Shown piece after piece: positions 1-5,404 of a DNA stretch of 5,404 nucleotides. The stretch is from Cyanobacteriota bacterium (GTDB lineage Bacteria > Cyanobacteriota > Cyanobacteriia > PCC-6307 > Cyanobiaceae). The number at the start of each line of letters is the position of its first letter. The first letter of the stretch is position 1. The notes beneath the pieces were generated by a model. The model saw nothing but the letters and a program-made list of their open reading frames with translations. It was not told the DNA's origin and searched no databases. The position numbers and the translations under genes were made by a program. The DNA lies in assembly GCA_947463165.1 (NCBI GenBank), contig CANHSW010000173.1, forward strand, positions 1-5,404. Reading direction: 5' to 3'.

Positions 1-2928
1 AAACCCCACCAACTCCTTCTCCAGCCGTAGTTTCTCGGTGGGCGGGTAGTCGGGCACGGGCGGCGCCTTGGGGGCGGTGCTGAGCTCATCGGCTCCGCCA
101 GGGGCGCCAGCAGCAGCCGGCCCGGCGCCCGAGAGCAAATCGAACAGATTGCCCTGACCGCTGGCCCGGTCCTTGGCCCGGGAGCTGGCCCAATCGAGCA
201 CCAAATCCAAATCGGCCATCAGCTGGGCCCGATTGGCCGTGGGCTCCAGGCCATCGAGGGCGCCGGAGTGAATCAGGGCCTCCAGGGCCCGGCGGTTGAG
301 CTGCTGGCCGGGGATGCGATCGCAAAGTTCGGCCAAGCTGCGGAAGGGCCCATCCACCCGGCGCGTCTCCAGCAGCTGGCGGATGGCACCTTCGCCGAGA
401 TTGCGCACCGCTGAAAGGCCAAACAGGATGCGATCACCCAGGGGCGTGAAGTCGATGCCAGAGGCATTTACATCGGGAGACATCACCTCAATGCCCATGG
501 CATTGGCATTGGCAATATAACGCTGCACCTTGTCTGTGGCGCCGGAGTTAACCGTTAATAGCGCCGCCATATAGGCCACCGGATAGTGGGCCTTCAGGTA
601 GGCGGTTTGATAGGTAACCGCCCCGTAGGCGGTGGAATGACTCTTGTTAAAGCAGTACTCAGCGAACAGCACCATCTGCTCAAAGAGCGCCTCGGCCACC
701 CGGGGATCAACACCCCTTTCAGTGGCACCTTTAACAAAAATATCCTGATGTTTTTCCATCTCACTTTTCTTCTTCTTGCCCATGGCCCGCCGCAATAGAT
801 CGGCTTCGCCGAGGGAATAGCCGGCCAGGTCTTGGGCGATCCGCATGATCTGCTCCTGATACACCATAATTCCATAGGTTTCCTTGAGAATCGGCTGCAG
901 CTTTTCATGGGCAAATTCAATCTGCTCACGACCGTGCTTGCGATTGATGAACTTAGGAATCAAGCCGGCATCCAAAGGCCCCGGACGATAAAGGGCCAAG
1001 ATGGAAGAAATATCCTCCAGGGATGAGGGTTTGAGATCGCGCACGATCTGGCGCATACCACTGGATTCCAACTGGAAGATTCCCTCCAGATCGCCCCGGG
1101 CCAACAGGCCGTAGGTACTGGGATCATTGAGCGGCAATGCATCTGGATCCAGGCTGACGCCGCTGCTCTGGGCCACCAAATCGATGGTCTTGTCGATCAT
1201 GGTGAGATTTTTGAGGCCGAGGAAATCCATCTTCAGCAGCCCCATCGCCTCCACGTCTTCCATGTAGTACTGAGTGATTACCTGGCCATCGTTATTGCGC
1301 TGCAAGGGCACGAGTTCATCGAGGGGATCGGCGGCGATCACCACCCCGGCGGCGTGCACCCCGAAGGTCTTGTTGGTGCCCTCAATGCGCATGGCCATAT
1401 CCACCCAACGCTTGACGCTGGGATCTTTCTGATATTTTTCCCTGAACTCAGCTGCTGGAGAATCGTCACCGATCATCTCCTTGAGCTTGGCGGGTTTACC
1501 CCGCACCACGGGGATAAGCTTGGCCAGCCGATCGGCATCGCCATAGGGAATGTCGAGCACCCGGGCCACATCCTTGAGCACGGCCTTGGAGGTCATGCGG
1601 TTGAAGGTGATGATCTGGGCCACCTTCTCCTCGCCATAGCGCTTGGTTACATAGTCGATCACCTCACTGCGGCGCTCGATGCAGAAATCGGTATCAATAT
1701 CAGGCATCGACTTACGCTCCGGATTCAAGAAGCGCTCAAACAACAAACCGTTCTGTACGGGATCGATGGCGGTGATCCCCAGGGCATAGGCCACCAGGGA
1801 GCCGGCGGCGGAACCGCGGCCAGGTCCCACGGGGATACCCTGCTCCCTGGCATAGCGGATGTAGTCCCAAACCACCAGGAAGTAGGTGGGAAAACCCATC
1901 TGCTCCATCACCTTGAGCTCATAAATCAATCGCTCGCCATAGAGCGGCTCAAAGGGGGCAGCTGCATCGAGGCCTAGGCGATCTCTGAGGCCGGCCTCGG
2001 TAACCTCGGTGAGATAGCTGACGGCCGTATGACCGGCTGGGATGGGAAAACGGGGCATTTGATAGCGGCCCAGGATGTCGTATTCCTCCACCTTCTCGGC
2101 CACCCGAACGGTATTGGCCACCGCCTCGGCGATCAGCTCGGCCGGCAGGTGATCGGCGAACAACCCCAGCATCTCCGCCTCGGTCTTGATATATTCAGTG
2201 CCCGTATAACGCAGGCGTTTCTCATCACTGATTAATTTGCCAGTGAGCACACACAACAGAGCATCATGGGCCTCCACATCACCGACGCTTAAATAATGAG
2301 CGTCGTTAGTGGCAATTAATTGAATACCCAGTTCGGCGCCAATTTTGGCGATTTCAGTATTAACAATGCGGTCTTCCATGCCGCCGTGGTCCTGGATTTC
2401 CAGGTAAAAGTCTTCTCCAAACACCGACTGATACCAGCGAGCCACCTGCCGGGCCACCTCCGGGCGCCCCTGCAGGATCGCCTGGGGAATCTCCCCGCCC
2501 AGGCAGGCGGTGGCCACGATCAAACCCTCGCTGTACTGCTCCAGCAGAGCCTTGTCGATGCAGGCCCTGGAAAAAATACCCCGCCCCCTCATACCCCGCA
2601 GGTGGCTGATGCTGGTAAGCTTCACCAGATTGCGATAGCCAACTACATTCTTCGCCAGCACAACTAAGTGATAGCGGCGCTCTTTCTTAGGGGGATTGGG
2701 ATCATCAAGAGAGCCATTAATCACATACATCTCATTGCCGATAATCGGCTTGATACCCGCCTTAGCGCATAATTTCAGCAGTTCGATGGCGCCATACATC
2801 ACCCCGTGATCGGTGAGGGCCAGGGCCGGCATGCCCAGGGCCACGGCCCGATCCACCATCGCCGGCAACTGGCTGGCGCCATCCAGCAGGCTGTAGTCGC
2901 TGTGGTTGTGGAGCGGTACGAAAGCCAA
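1..2928 (-). CDS. dnaE: DNA polymerase III alpha subunit, C-terminus cut by window edge
   Basis: This gene encodes the catalytic subunit of the replicative DNA polymerase. The frame is open for 976 codons without a stop; about 200 residues (OB fold and tau-binding region) lie beyond the left edge, judging from the usual cyanobacterial length of roughly 1170. The PHP domain covers about residues 1-280, starting with [12 protein letters not shown] (7-18) and including DHG (40-42) and NDAHY (208-212). The polymerase core carries [10 protein letters not shown] (368-377), PDIDTDF (409-415) and KMDFLGL (566-572); D410, D412 and D568 correspond to the catalytic aspartates of E. coli DnaE (401, 403, 555). 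A helix-hairpin-helix region lies near 877-892, and QGNLF (925-929) matches the beta-clamp binding site. The only usable start is TTG at 2928: the frame has a TAG at 2955-2953 and no ATG or GTG in between, and a later ATG would remove the conserved PHP N-terminus. It lies 121 bp downstream of gatA. No Shine-Dalgarno sequence is evident. Confidence 0.97.
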   Translation of the reverse strand, partial: MAFVPLHNHSDYSLLDGASQLPAMVDRAVALGMPALALTDHGVMYGAIELLKLCAKAGIKPIIGNEMYVINGSLDDPNPPKKERRYHLVVLAKNVVGYRNLVKLTSISHLRGMRGRGIFSRACIDKALLEQYSEGLIVATACLGGEIPQAILQGRPEVARQVARWYQSVFGEDFYLEIQDHGGMEDRIVNTEIAKIGAELGIQLIATNDAHYLSVGDVEAHDALLCVLTGKLISDEKRLRYTGTEYIKTEAEMLGLFADHLPAELIAEAVANTVRVAEKVEEYDILGRYQMPRFPIPAGHTAVSYLTEVTEAGLRDRLGLDAAAPFEPLYGERLIYELKVMEQMGFPTYFLVVWDYIRYAREQGIPVGPGRGSAAGSLVAYALGITAIDPVQNGLLFERFLNPERKSMPDIDTDFCIERRSEVIDYVTKRYGEEKVAQIITFNRMTSKAVLKDVARVLDIPYGDADRLAKLIPVVRGKPAKLKEMIGDDSPAAEFREKYQKDPSVKRWVDMAMRIEGTNKTFGVHAAGVVIAADPLDELVPLQRNNDGQVITQYYMEDVEAMGLLKMDFLGLKNLTMIDKTIDLVAQSSGVSLDPDALPLNDPSTYGLLARGDLEGIFQLESSGMRQIVRDLKPSSLEDISSILALYRPGPLDAGLIPKFINRKHGREQIEFAHEKLQPILKETYGIMVYQEQIMRIAQDLAGYSLGEADLLRRAMGKKKKSEMEKHQDIFVKGATERGVDPRVAEALFEQMVLFAEYCFNKSHSTAYGAVTYQTAYLKAHYPVAYMAALLTVNSGATDKVQRYIANANAMGIEVMSPDVNASGIDFTPLGDRILFGLSAVRNLGEGAIRQLLETRRVDGPFRSLAELCDRIPGQQLNRRALEALIHSGALDGLEPTANRAQLMADLDLVLDWASSRAKDRASGQGNLFDLLSGAGPAAAGAPGGADELSTAPKAPPVPDYPPTEKLRLEKELVGF
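316..323. repeat. HIP1 octamer (GCGATCGC)
   Basis: This is one copy of GCGATCGC, the highly iterated palindrome found in excess in many cyanobacterial genomes. It lies inside dnaE. It is the only copy I saw in 5.4 kb, so on its own it does not show that the genome is enriched in HIP1. Confidence 0.6.
652..657 (-). other. Empty DnaE intein insertion site (Tyr758/Cys759)
   Basis: The codons TAC TGC here encode Y758 and C759 in the stretch [14 protein letters not shown]. In cyanobacteria with the split DnaE intein (Synechocystis Ssp, Nostoc Npu), the extein junction is exactly this AEY/CFN boundary. In this window the codons are adjacent, so neither the intein nor the gene split is present. This is read directly from the sequence; the identity of the junction comes from knowledge of the family. 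Confidence 0.9.
2926..2928 (-). other. TTG start codon of dnaE
   Basis: The reading frame of dnaE is closed upstream by TAG at 2955-2953. The eight codons between that stop and the TTG are CCT CAC TCC AGC AGT GCC GTT GTC, none of them a normal start. The protein then begins (M)[12 protein letters not shown], the conserved N-terminus of cyanobacterial DnaE. Translation at TTG is an inference from this closed frame. No clear purine-rich ribosome binding site precedes it. Confidence 0.85.
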
Positions 2929-2960
2929 GACAACGGCACTGCTGGAGTGAGGCTAAGCCG

Positions 2961-2982
2961 CCACCACCAGATCTGGTGCTGG
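2961..2982. promoter_or_regulatory. 22-bp dyad upstream of dnaE (operator or hairpin candidate)
   Basis: The two arms CCACCACCAGA and TCTGGTGCTGG are inverted repeats with a single mismatched pair (2964/2979), and the inner 14 bp, CACCAGATCTGGTG, are a perfect palindrome. There is no spacer between the arms. It ends 32 bp before the dnaE TTG. Shorter GC-rich arms flank it (GCCGC at 2957-2961 with GCGGC at 2989-2993), so the RNA could form a compound hairpin. No T-run follows, so a standard intrinsic terminator is unlikely. A repressor site or an mRNA leader hairpin is possible; no regulator is recognised. Confidence 0.5.
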
Positions 2983-2998
2983 GCCCCTGCGGCGGGGT

Positions 2999-3046
2999 GT
3001 GCCAGCAGCGGTGTATGCAAGCAGCGAGGCGTGCCAGCAGCTAAGG
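2999..3046. repeat. Three tandem 16-bp units in the gatA-dnaE spacer
   Basis: The units start at 2999, 3015 and 3031: GTGCCAGCAGCGGTGT, ATGCAAGCAGCGAGGC and GTGCCAGCAGCTAAGG. They share the core TGC(C/A)AGCAGC in exact 16-bp register, and the first and third are identical over 11 bp. A weak fourth unit at 2983-2998 matches the first at 11 of 16 positions. The array begins a few bases after the gatA stop codon and ends before the dnaE dyad. The function is unknown. It does not look like the 7-bp STRR repeats known from filamentous cyanobacteria. Confidence 0.65.
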
Positions 3047-3049
3047 GCC

Positions 3050-4510
3050 TCAGGGCACCAGCTCGGCGGCGGGACGCCGCAGCATCACCTGGGCCGCCTG
3101 CTCGTATTGGTGCGCCACCTGCAACAGCAGCTCTTCCTGCAGCACGCCGGTGATCAGCTGGACGCCGATCGGCAATCCCTGCTGGTCAAAGCCGCAGGGC
3201 ACACTGATCGCCGGCAGACCGGCCATATTGGCGGGAATGGTGAGCAGGTCGGCCAGGTACATGGCCAGGGGATCCTCACTGTGGGCCCCGAAGCGGAAGG
3301 CGGTGCTGGGGGAGGTGGGCGTCAGCAGCACATCCACGCTGGCGAAGGCCCGCTCAAAATCGCGGCGGATCAAGCTGCGCACCTGCTGGGCCTTCTTGTA
3401 ATAAGCATCCACATAGCCCGCCGAGAGGGCGTAGGTGCCGATCAAAATGCGGCGCTGCACCTCATCGCCAAAACCCTCGGCCCGGCTGCGGGCGGTCATC
3501 TCCGCCAAACTGCCGCTGGCCTCGGAGCGATAGCCATACTTCACGCCGTCGTAGCGGGCCAGGTTGGCGCTGGCCTCCGATGGGGCGATCACGTAGTAGG
3601 TGGCGATGCCGTCGTTGAAGCGGGGGCAGCTCAGCTCCACCAGCTCACAGCCCAGGGACTGCAACTGCTCGGCCGCGGCCAGCACCGACGCCTTCACCTG
3701 GGGATCCAGGCCCGGCGCCTCGAAGCACTCGCGGATCAGACCCACCTTCAGGCCCGCCACCGGCTGCTGCAGGGCGGCCCGGTAATCGGGCACCGGTGCC
3801 TGGAGGCAGGTGGCATCGCGGCTATCCGCCCCGGAGATCACCTGCAGCAACTCGGCGGCATCGGCCACCGAACTGGTGAATGGCCCCACCTGGTCGAGGG
3901 AACTGGCAAAGGCCACCAGGCCGTAGCGGCTAACGCGGCCGTAGGTGGGCTTGAGGCCCACCACGCCGCAGAAGGCGGCGGGCTGGCGAATCGAGCCGCC
4001 GGTGTCGGAACCAAGGGCGGCGACGCACTCCCCAGCCGCCACGGCCGCGGCGCTACCGCCGGAACTGCCGCCGGGCACCCGCTCGGGATTCCAGGGGTTG
4101 CGACTGGGACCAAAGGCGGAGGTCTCGGTGGAGCTGCCCATGGCGAACTCATCGAGGTTGGTCTTGCCGAGCAGCACGGCGCCGGCTCGCCAGAGGCGGT
4201 CGGTAACCGTGGACTCGTAGGGAGGCACGAAATTCTCCAGCATGCGGCTGGAGCAGGTGGTGCGGATGCCCTTGGTGCAGAGGTTGTCCTTGATCGCCAG
4301 GGGCACGCCGGCCAGGGGGGGCAGCGACTCGCCTGCCGCCCGAGCCCTGTCGATGCGCTCGGCATCGGCGCGGGCCCGCTCTGTCGTCACCTCCAGATAG
4401 GCGTGGATGGCGGGCTCCACGGCGCCGATGCGGGCGAGGTGCAGGTCGGTGAGCTCCCGGGCCGACACCTCGCCCCGACGCAGTTGCTCACGCCACTCGG
4501 CGATCCCCAT
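3050..4510 (-). CDS. gatA: Asp-tRNA(Asn)/Glu-tRNA(Gln) amidotransferase subunit A
   Basis: GatA is the glutaminase/amidase subunit of the cytoplasmic GatCAB complex. It releases ammonia from glutamine, and GatB uses it to convert misacylated Glu-tRNA(Gln) or Asp-tRNA(Asn) to the correct amide form. The protein is complete at 486 residues, a normal length. The amidase signature is intact: K74 in LAIKDN, S149 in [10 protein letters not shown] and nucleophile S173 in [12 protein letters not shown], with the same relative spacing as Lys79, Ser154 and Ser178 of Staphylococcus aureus GatA. Other conserved stretches are [13 protein letters not shown] (115-127), [16 protein letters not shown] and [26 protein letters not shown]. 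The ATG at 4510 gives [10 protein letters not shown], the N-terminus typical of picocyanobacterial GatA. It starts 29 bp after the DUF1816 gene on the same strand, and its start codon lies inside an inverted repeat. gatB and gatC are not in the window. Confidence 0.98.
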   Translation of the reverse strand: MGIAEWREQLRRGEVSARELTDLHLARIGAVEPAIHAYLEVTTERARADAERIDRARAAGESLPPLAGVPLAIKDNLCTKGIRTTCSSRMLENFVPPYESTVTDRLWRAGAVLLGKTNLDEFAMGSSTETSAFGPSRNPWNPERVPGGSSGGSAAAVAAGECVAALGSDTGGSIRQPAAFCGVVGLKPTYGRVSRYGLVAFASSLDQVGPFTSSVADAAELLQVISGADSRDATCLQAPVPDYRAALQQPVAGLKVGLIRECFEAPGLDPQVKASVLAAAEQLQSLGCELVELSCPRFNDGIATYYVIAPSEASANLARYDGVKYGYRSEASGSLAEMTARSRAEGFGDEVQRRILIGTYALSAGYVDAYYKKAQQVRSLIRRDFERAFASVDVLLTPTSPSTAFRFGAHSEDPLAMYLADLLTIPANMAGLPAISVPCGFDQQGLPIGVQLITGVLQEELLLQVAHQYEQAAQVMLRRPAAELVP

Positions 4511-4533
4511 CCACCTGGTTACCAGTTGGATGG
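4507..4533 (-). promoter_or_regulatory. Inverted repeat enclosing the gatA start codon
   Basis: On the plus strand the arms are CCATCCACCTGGT (4507-4519) and ACCAGTTGGATGG (4521-4533), separated by one base and with one mismatch (4514/4526). In the mRNA the 3' arm reads ACCAGGUGGAUGG, which contains both the purine-rich AGGUGG and the AUG of gatA, so the hairpin would hide the ribosome site. The 5' arm begins 6 nt after the DUF1816 stop codon, within reach of a ribosome terminating there. This suggests translational coupling. No U-run follows, which argues against a terminator. The structure is seen directly; the regulatory role is inferred. Confidence 0.6.
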
Positions 4534-4539
4534 ACGCTA

Positions 4540-4791
4540 TCAGTCAGAGCCGATATCCCCCTCGGTGAACGGCTCGCCGCGGCGGGTGCGCAGCAGCTCA
4601 TGCCGAATCGCCCCCGGCGATTCGGAGTTCAGATCCTCCAGGAATGACGGCAGATGGCGCTCCAGGGTGCTGCGCCGCAGGAAGGGGCCATACCAGTAGG
4701 TGACATCCGGCCCCTCGGTCTGCACCTTCGCCCACCAGGCCAGGCCCAAACCGTTGGCACAGCCGCGCACGGGCCACAGCAGGGGATTCAT
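4540..4791 (-). CDS. DUF1816 domain protein, cyanobacterial, function unknown
   Basis: This small protein of 83 residues fits the cyanobacterial DUF1816 family. Recognisable features are AWWAKV (18-23), the aromatic stretch YWYGPF (32-37) and the EDL (52-54) before a charged C-terminal part. No signal peptide or membrane segment is evident and no catalytic residues can be named; the biochemical role of the family is not known to me. The ATG at 4791 gives [11 protein letters not shown]; no strong Shine-Dalgarno sequence precedes it and no in-frame ATG lies close upstream. The gene ends in two adjacent stops, TGA TAG (4542-4537). It lies 91 bp downstream of the repeat-rich gene and 29 bp before gatA on the same strand, so it probably shares a transcript with gatA. 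Confidence 0.85.
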   Translation of the reverse strand: MNPLLWPVRGCANGLGLAWWAKVQTEGPDVTYWYGPFLRRSTLERHLPSFLEDLNSESPGAIRHELLRTRRGEPFTEGDIGSD

Positions 4792-4882
4792 GGACCAGGG
4801 GCGGCATTGAAGCCATTCTGCCCAGCATGGTCGATTCTCATCGCAATGTCACAGCTGGATGTGGTTCATGGCTGGATATCGG
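4792..4882 (-). other. Spacer upstream of the DUF1816-gatA pair
   Basis: This 91-bp gap contains two of the 17-bp units and about 57 bp of otherwise plain sequence. A weak interrupted stem can be drawn just before the DUF1816 start (GGGC and GGC pairing with GCC and GCCC, plus-strand 4798-4822). I saw no convincing -35/-10 pair and no terminator with a T-run for the upstream gene. Confidence 0.4.
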
Positions 4883-4899
4883 TCACAGCTGGATGTCGC
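4849..4899. repeat. Three tandem 17-bp units over the 3' end of the upstream gene
   Basis: The units start at 4849, 4866 and 4883: TCACAGCTGGATGTGGT, TCATGGCTGGATATCGG and TCACAGCTGGATGTCGC. Units one and three match at 15 of 17 positions, and unit two matches unit three at 13 of 17. Each unit begins with TCA, which is TGA on the coding strand. Because 17 is not a multiple of three, the TGAs (at 4885, 4868 and 4851) fall in the three different frames. The first one met in transcription direction ends the upstream gene. The array stops 57 bp before the DUF1816 start codon, so it could also serve as a set of regulator binding sites. Confidence 0.75.
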
Positions 4900-5404
4900 C
4901 GTCAAAGCCCGTGGCAGGGCGCGGCTGCAGGCCCAGGGCCAGCGGTTGAGGGGCCCTGGCCGCCGGCCCCTGGGAGCCGAGAGTGCCGGCGCCAGCAGCG
5001 GCAGCGCTGGCAGGCAAGCGCTCCTGATCCGGCTCCGCAGCCGTTTTTCCTGCCGCGACAGCTGCTTGCTGTTTAGCGCCGGCTGTTGGGCCGTTGGCCC
5101 CGGCTGTTTGCCCGGTAGCAACGGCTATTTGCTCAGTAGCAACGGCTGGGGCCTCGGCGGCTGGCAGGGGCTCGCCTGAGCCAGGGGCCAGGGCCTGCTG
5201 GGGCCCCGGATCCCTGGCTTCGCTGTCAGCGGTAGCGGTGCCGGTCTCAGCGGTAGCGGCCTTAGGGGTGGCTGCCTCAGCTGTAGCGGCCTTTGGAGTA
5301 GCGGCCTTTGGGGTAGCGGCCTCAGGAGTGGCTGGCTCGGGGTTGAAGCTGGCGGGCAGGGGCTTCCCTGGGGAGTCGGAGGCCAGGGCGTCTAACTGGC
5401 CAGC
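4883..5404 (-). CDS. Ala/Pro/Thr-rich repetitive C-terminus of an unrecognised protein
   Basis: The frame is open from the right edge for 173 codons to TGA at 4885-4883; the start and any folded domain lie outside the window. Alanine makes up 50 of the 173 residues, and Pro, Thr, Gly, Glu and Gln are also common, so the tail is probably disordered. Residues 23-57 form seven pentapeptides of the type (E/K)AAT(P/A), for example EAATP KAATP KAATA. Residues 87-121 form five heptapeptides starting AVATEQI and AVATGQT. The protein ends GFDGDIQL. There is no hydrophobic segment that would span a membrane. The frame was chosen because both repeat series are regular only in it. Such linkers occur in cell-envelope, division, RNA-binding and histone-H1-like proteins; I cannot tell which applies. 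It lies on the same strand as the genes that follow. Confidence 0.75.
   Translation of the reverse strand, partial: AGQLDALASDSPGKPLPASFNPEPATPEAATPKAATPKAATAEAATPKAATAETGTATADSEARDPGPQQALAPGSGEPLPAAEAPAVATEQIAVATGQTAGANGPTAGAKQQAAVAAGKTAAEPDQERLPASAAAAGAGTLGSQGPAARAPQPLALGLQPRPATGFDGDIQL
5042..5146 (-). repeat. Degenerate 21-bp / heptapeptide repeats
   Basis: Five in-frame units of seven codons encode AVATEQI, AVATGQT, AGANGPT, AGAKQQA and AVAAGKT. The first two units are nearly identical in DNA (GCCGTTGCTAC followed by a G and GCAAA), which suggests a recent duplication; the others have diverged. A sixth block, AAEPDQE, follows in register but is barely similar. The spacing of alanines does not resemble a coiled-coil pattern, because the core positions are not large hydrophobic residues. 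Confidence 0.6.
5234..5338 (-). repeat. 15-bp / pentapeptide repeats (E/K)AAT(P/A)
   Basis: Seven in-frame units of five codons encode EPATP, EAATP, KAATP, KAATA, EAATP, KAATA and ETGTA. GGCCGCTAC recurs in the DNA at almost every unit. Acidic and basic units are mixed, so the block is close to charge-neutral. The pattern resembles the Lys/Ala/Pro/Thr tails of histone-H1-like proteins, but with Glu replacing Lys in several units. Confidence 0.7.

Noticed and set aside
1354..1977. A 207-codon open frame on the plus strand
   Set aside because: It is antisense to the polymerase core of dnaE, including the codons for the catalytic aspartates. The His/Gly-rich product has no recognisable motif.
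2799..3020. A 73-codon minus-strand frame across the dnaE start
   Set aside because: It is out of frame with the conserved [12 protein letters not shown] of dnaE, and its Trp-rich sequence is not a plausible protein.
2929..3049. An intrinsic terminator after gatA
   Set aside because: Several stems can be drawn, but none is followed by a T-run on the coding strand.
4314..4320. A run of seven G (C7 in gatA) as a possible phase-variable tract
   Set aside because: It encodes a conserved LPPLAG stretch in a housekeeping gene, is short for slippage, and the gene is intact.
2999..4699. A 566-codon open frame on the plus strand
   Set aside because: It lies exactly opposite gatA and part of the DUF1816 gene. 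Its protein is a Gly/Ala/His/Gln-rich string without a known domain, as expected for the antisense frame of a GC-rich gene, while gatA on the other strand has all its catalytic residues.
4598..4828. A 76-codon minus-strand frame overlapping DUF1816
   Set aside because: It shows no family resemblance, whereas the overlapping frame 4791-4540 has the DUF1816 motifs.
4849..5121. A 90-codon minus-strand frame ending in NHIQL
   Set aside because: It overlaps the repetitive gene in another frame. The regular heptapeptide repeats exist only in the frame that ends at 4883; the similar ending comes from the 17-bp repeat.

Overview
The window looks like a piece of chromosome from an alpha-cyanobacterium of the Synechococcus/Cyanobium type. 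The GC content is high, a DUF1816 gene is present (a family known almost only from cyanobacteria), the DnaE and GatA sequences resemble those of marine Synechococcus, and dnaE is continuous rather than split by the intein found in many other cyanobacteria. All four genes lie on the minus strand, so transcription runs from the right edge to the left edge.

From right to left in transcription order: (1) 5404-4883, the last 173 codons of an unrecognised Ala/Pro/Thr-rich protein whose tail is built of pentapeptide and heptapeptide repeats. (2) 4899-4792, the 3' end of that gene and the following spacer, with three tandem 17-bp units that place a TGA in each of the three frames. (3) 4791-4540, a small DUF1816 protein. 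(4) 4539-4511, a 29-bp spacer that forms a long near-perfect inverted repeat including the gatA start codon. (5) 4510-3050, complete gatA, the amidase subunit of the Asp-tRNA(Asn)/Glu-tRNA(Gln) amidotransferase. (6) 3049-2929, a 121-bp spacer with three tandem 16-bp units and a 22-bp dyad. (7) 2928-1, dnaE, the replicative DNA polymerase III alpha subunit, starting at TTG and cut by the left edge after 976 codons.

DUF1816 and gatA are close enough to share a transcript, and the hairpin between them could couple their translation. dnaE may be read through from gatA or have its own promoter in the 121-bp spacer; I could not recognise a convincing promoter. The genes are housekeeping genes. I found no phage, transposon, CRISPR, defence or biosynthetic system, no tRNA or rRNA, and no integration site. 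The parts that known families do not explain are the short intergenic structures and the repetitive tail of the right-hand gene.
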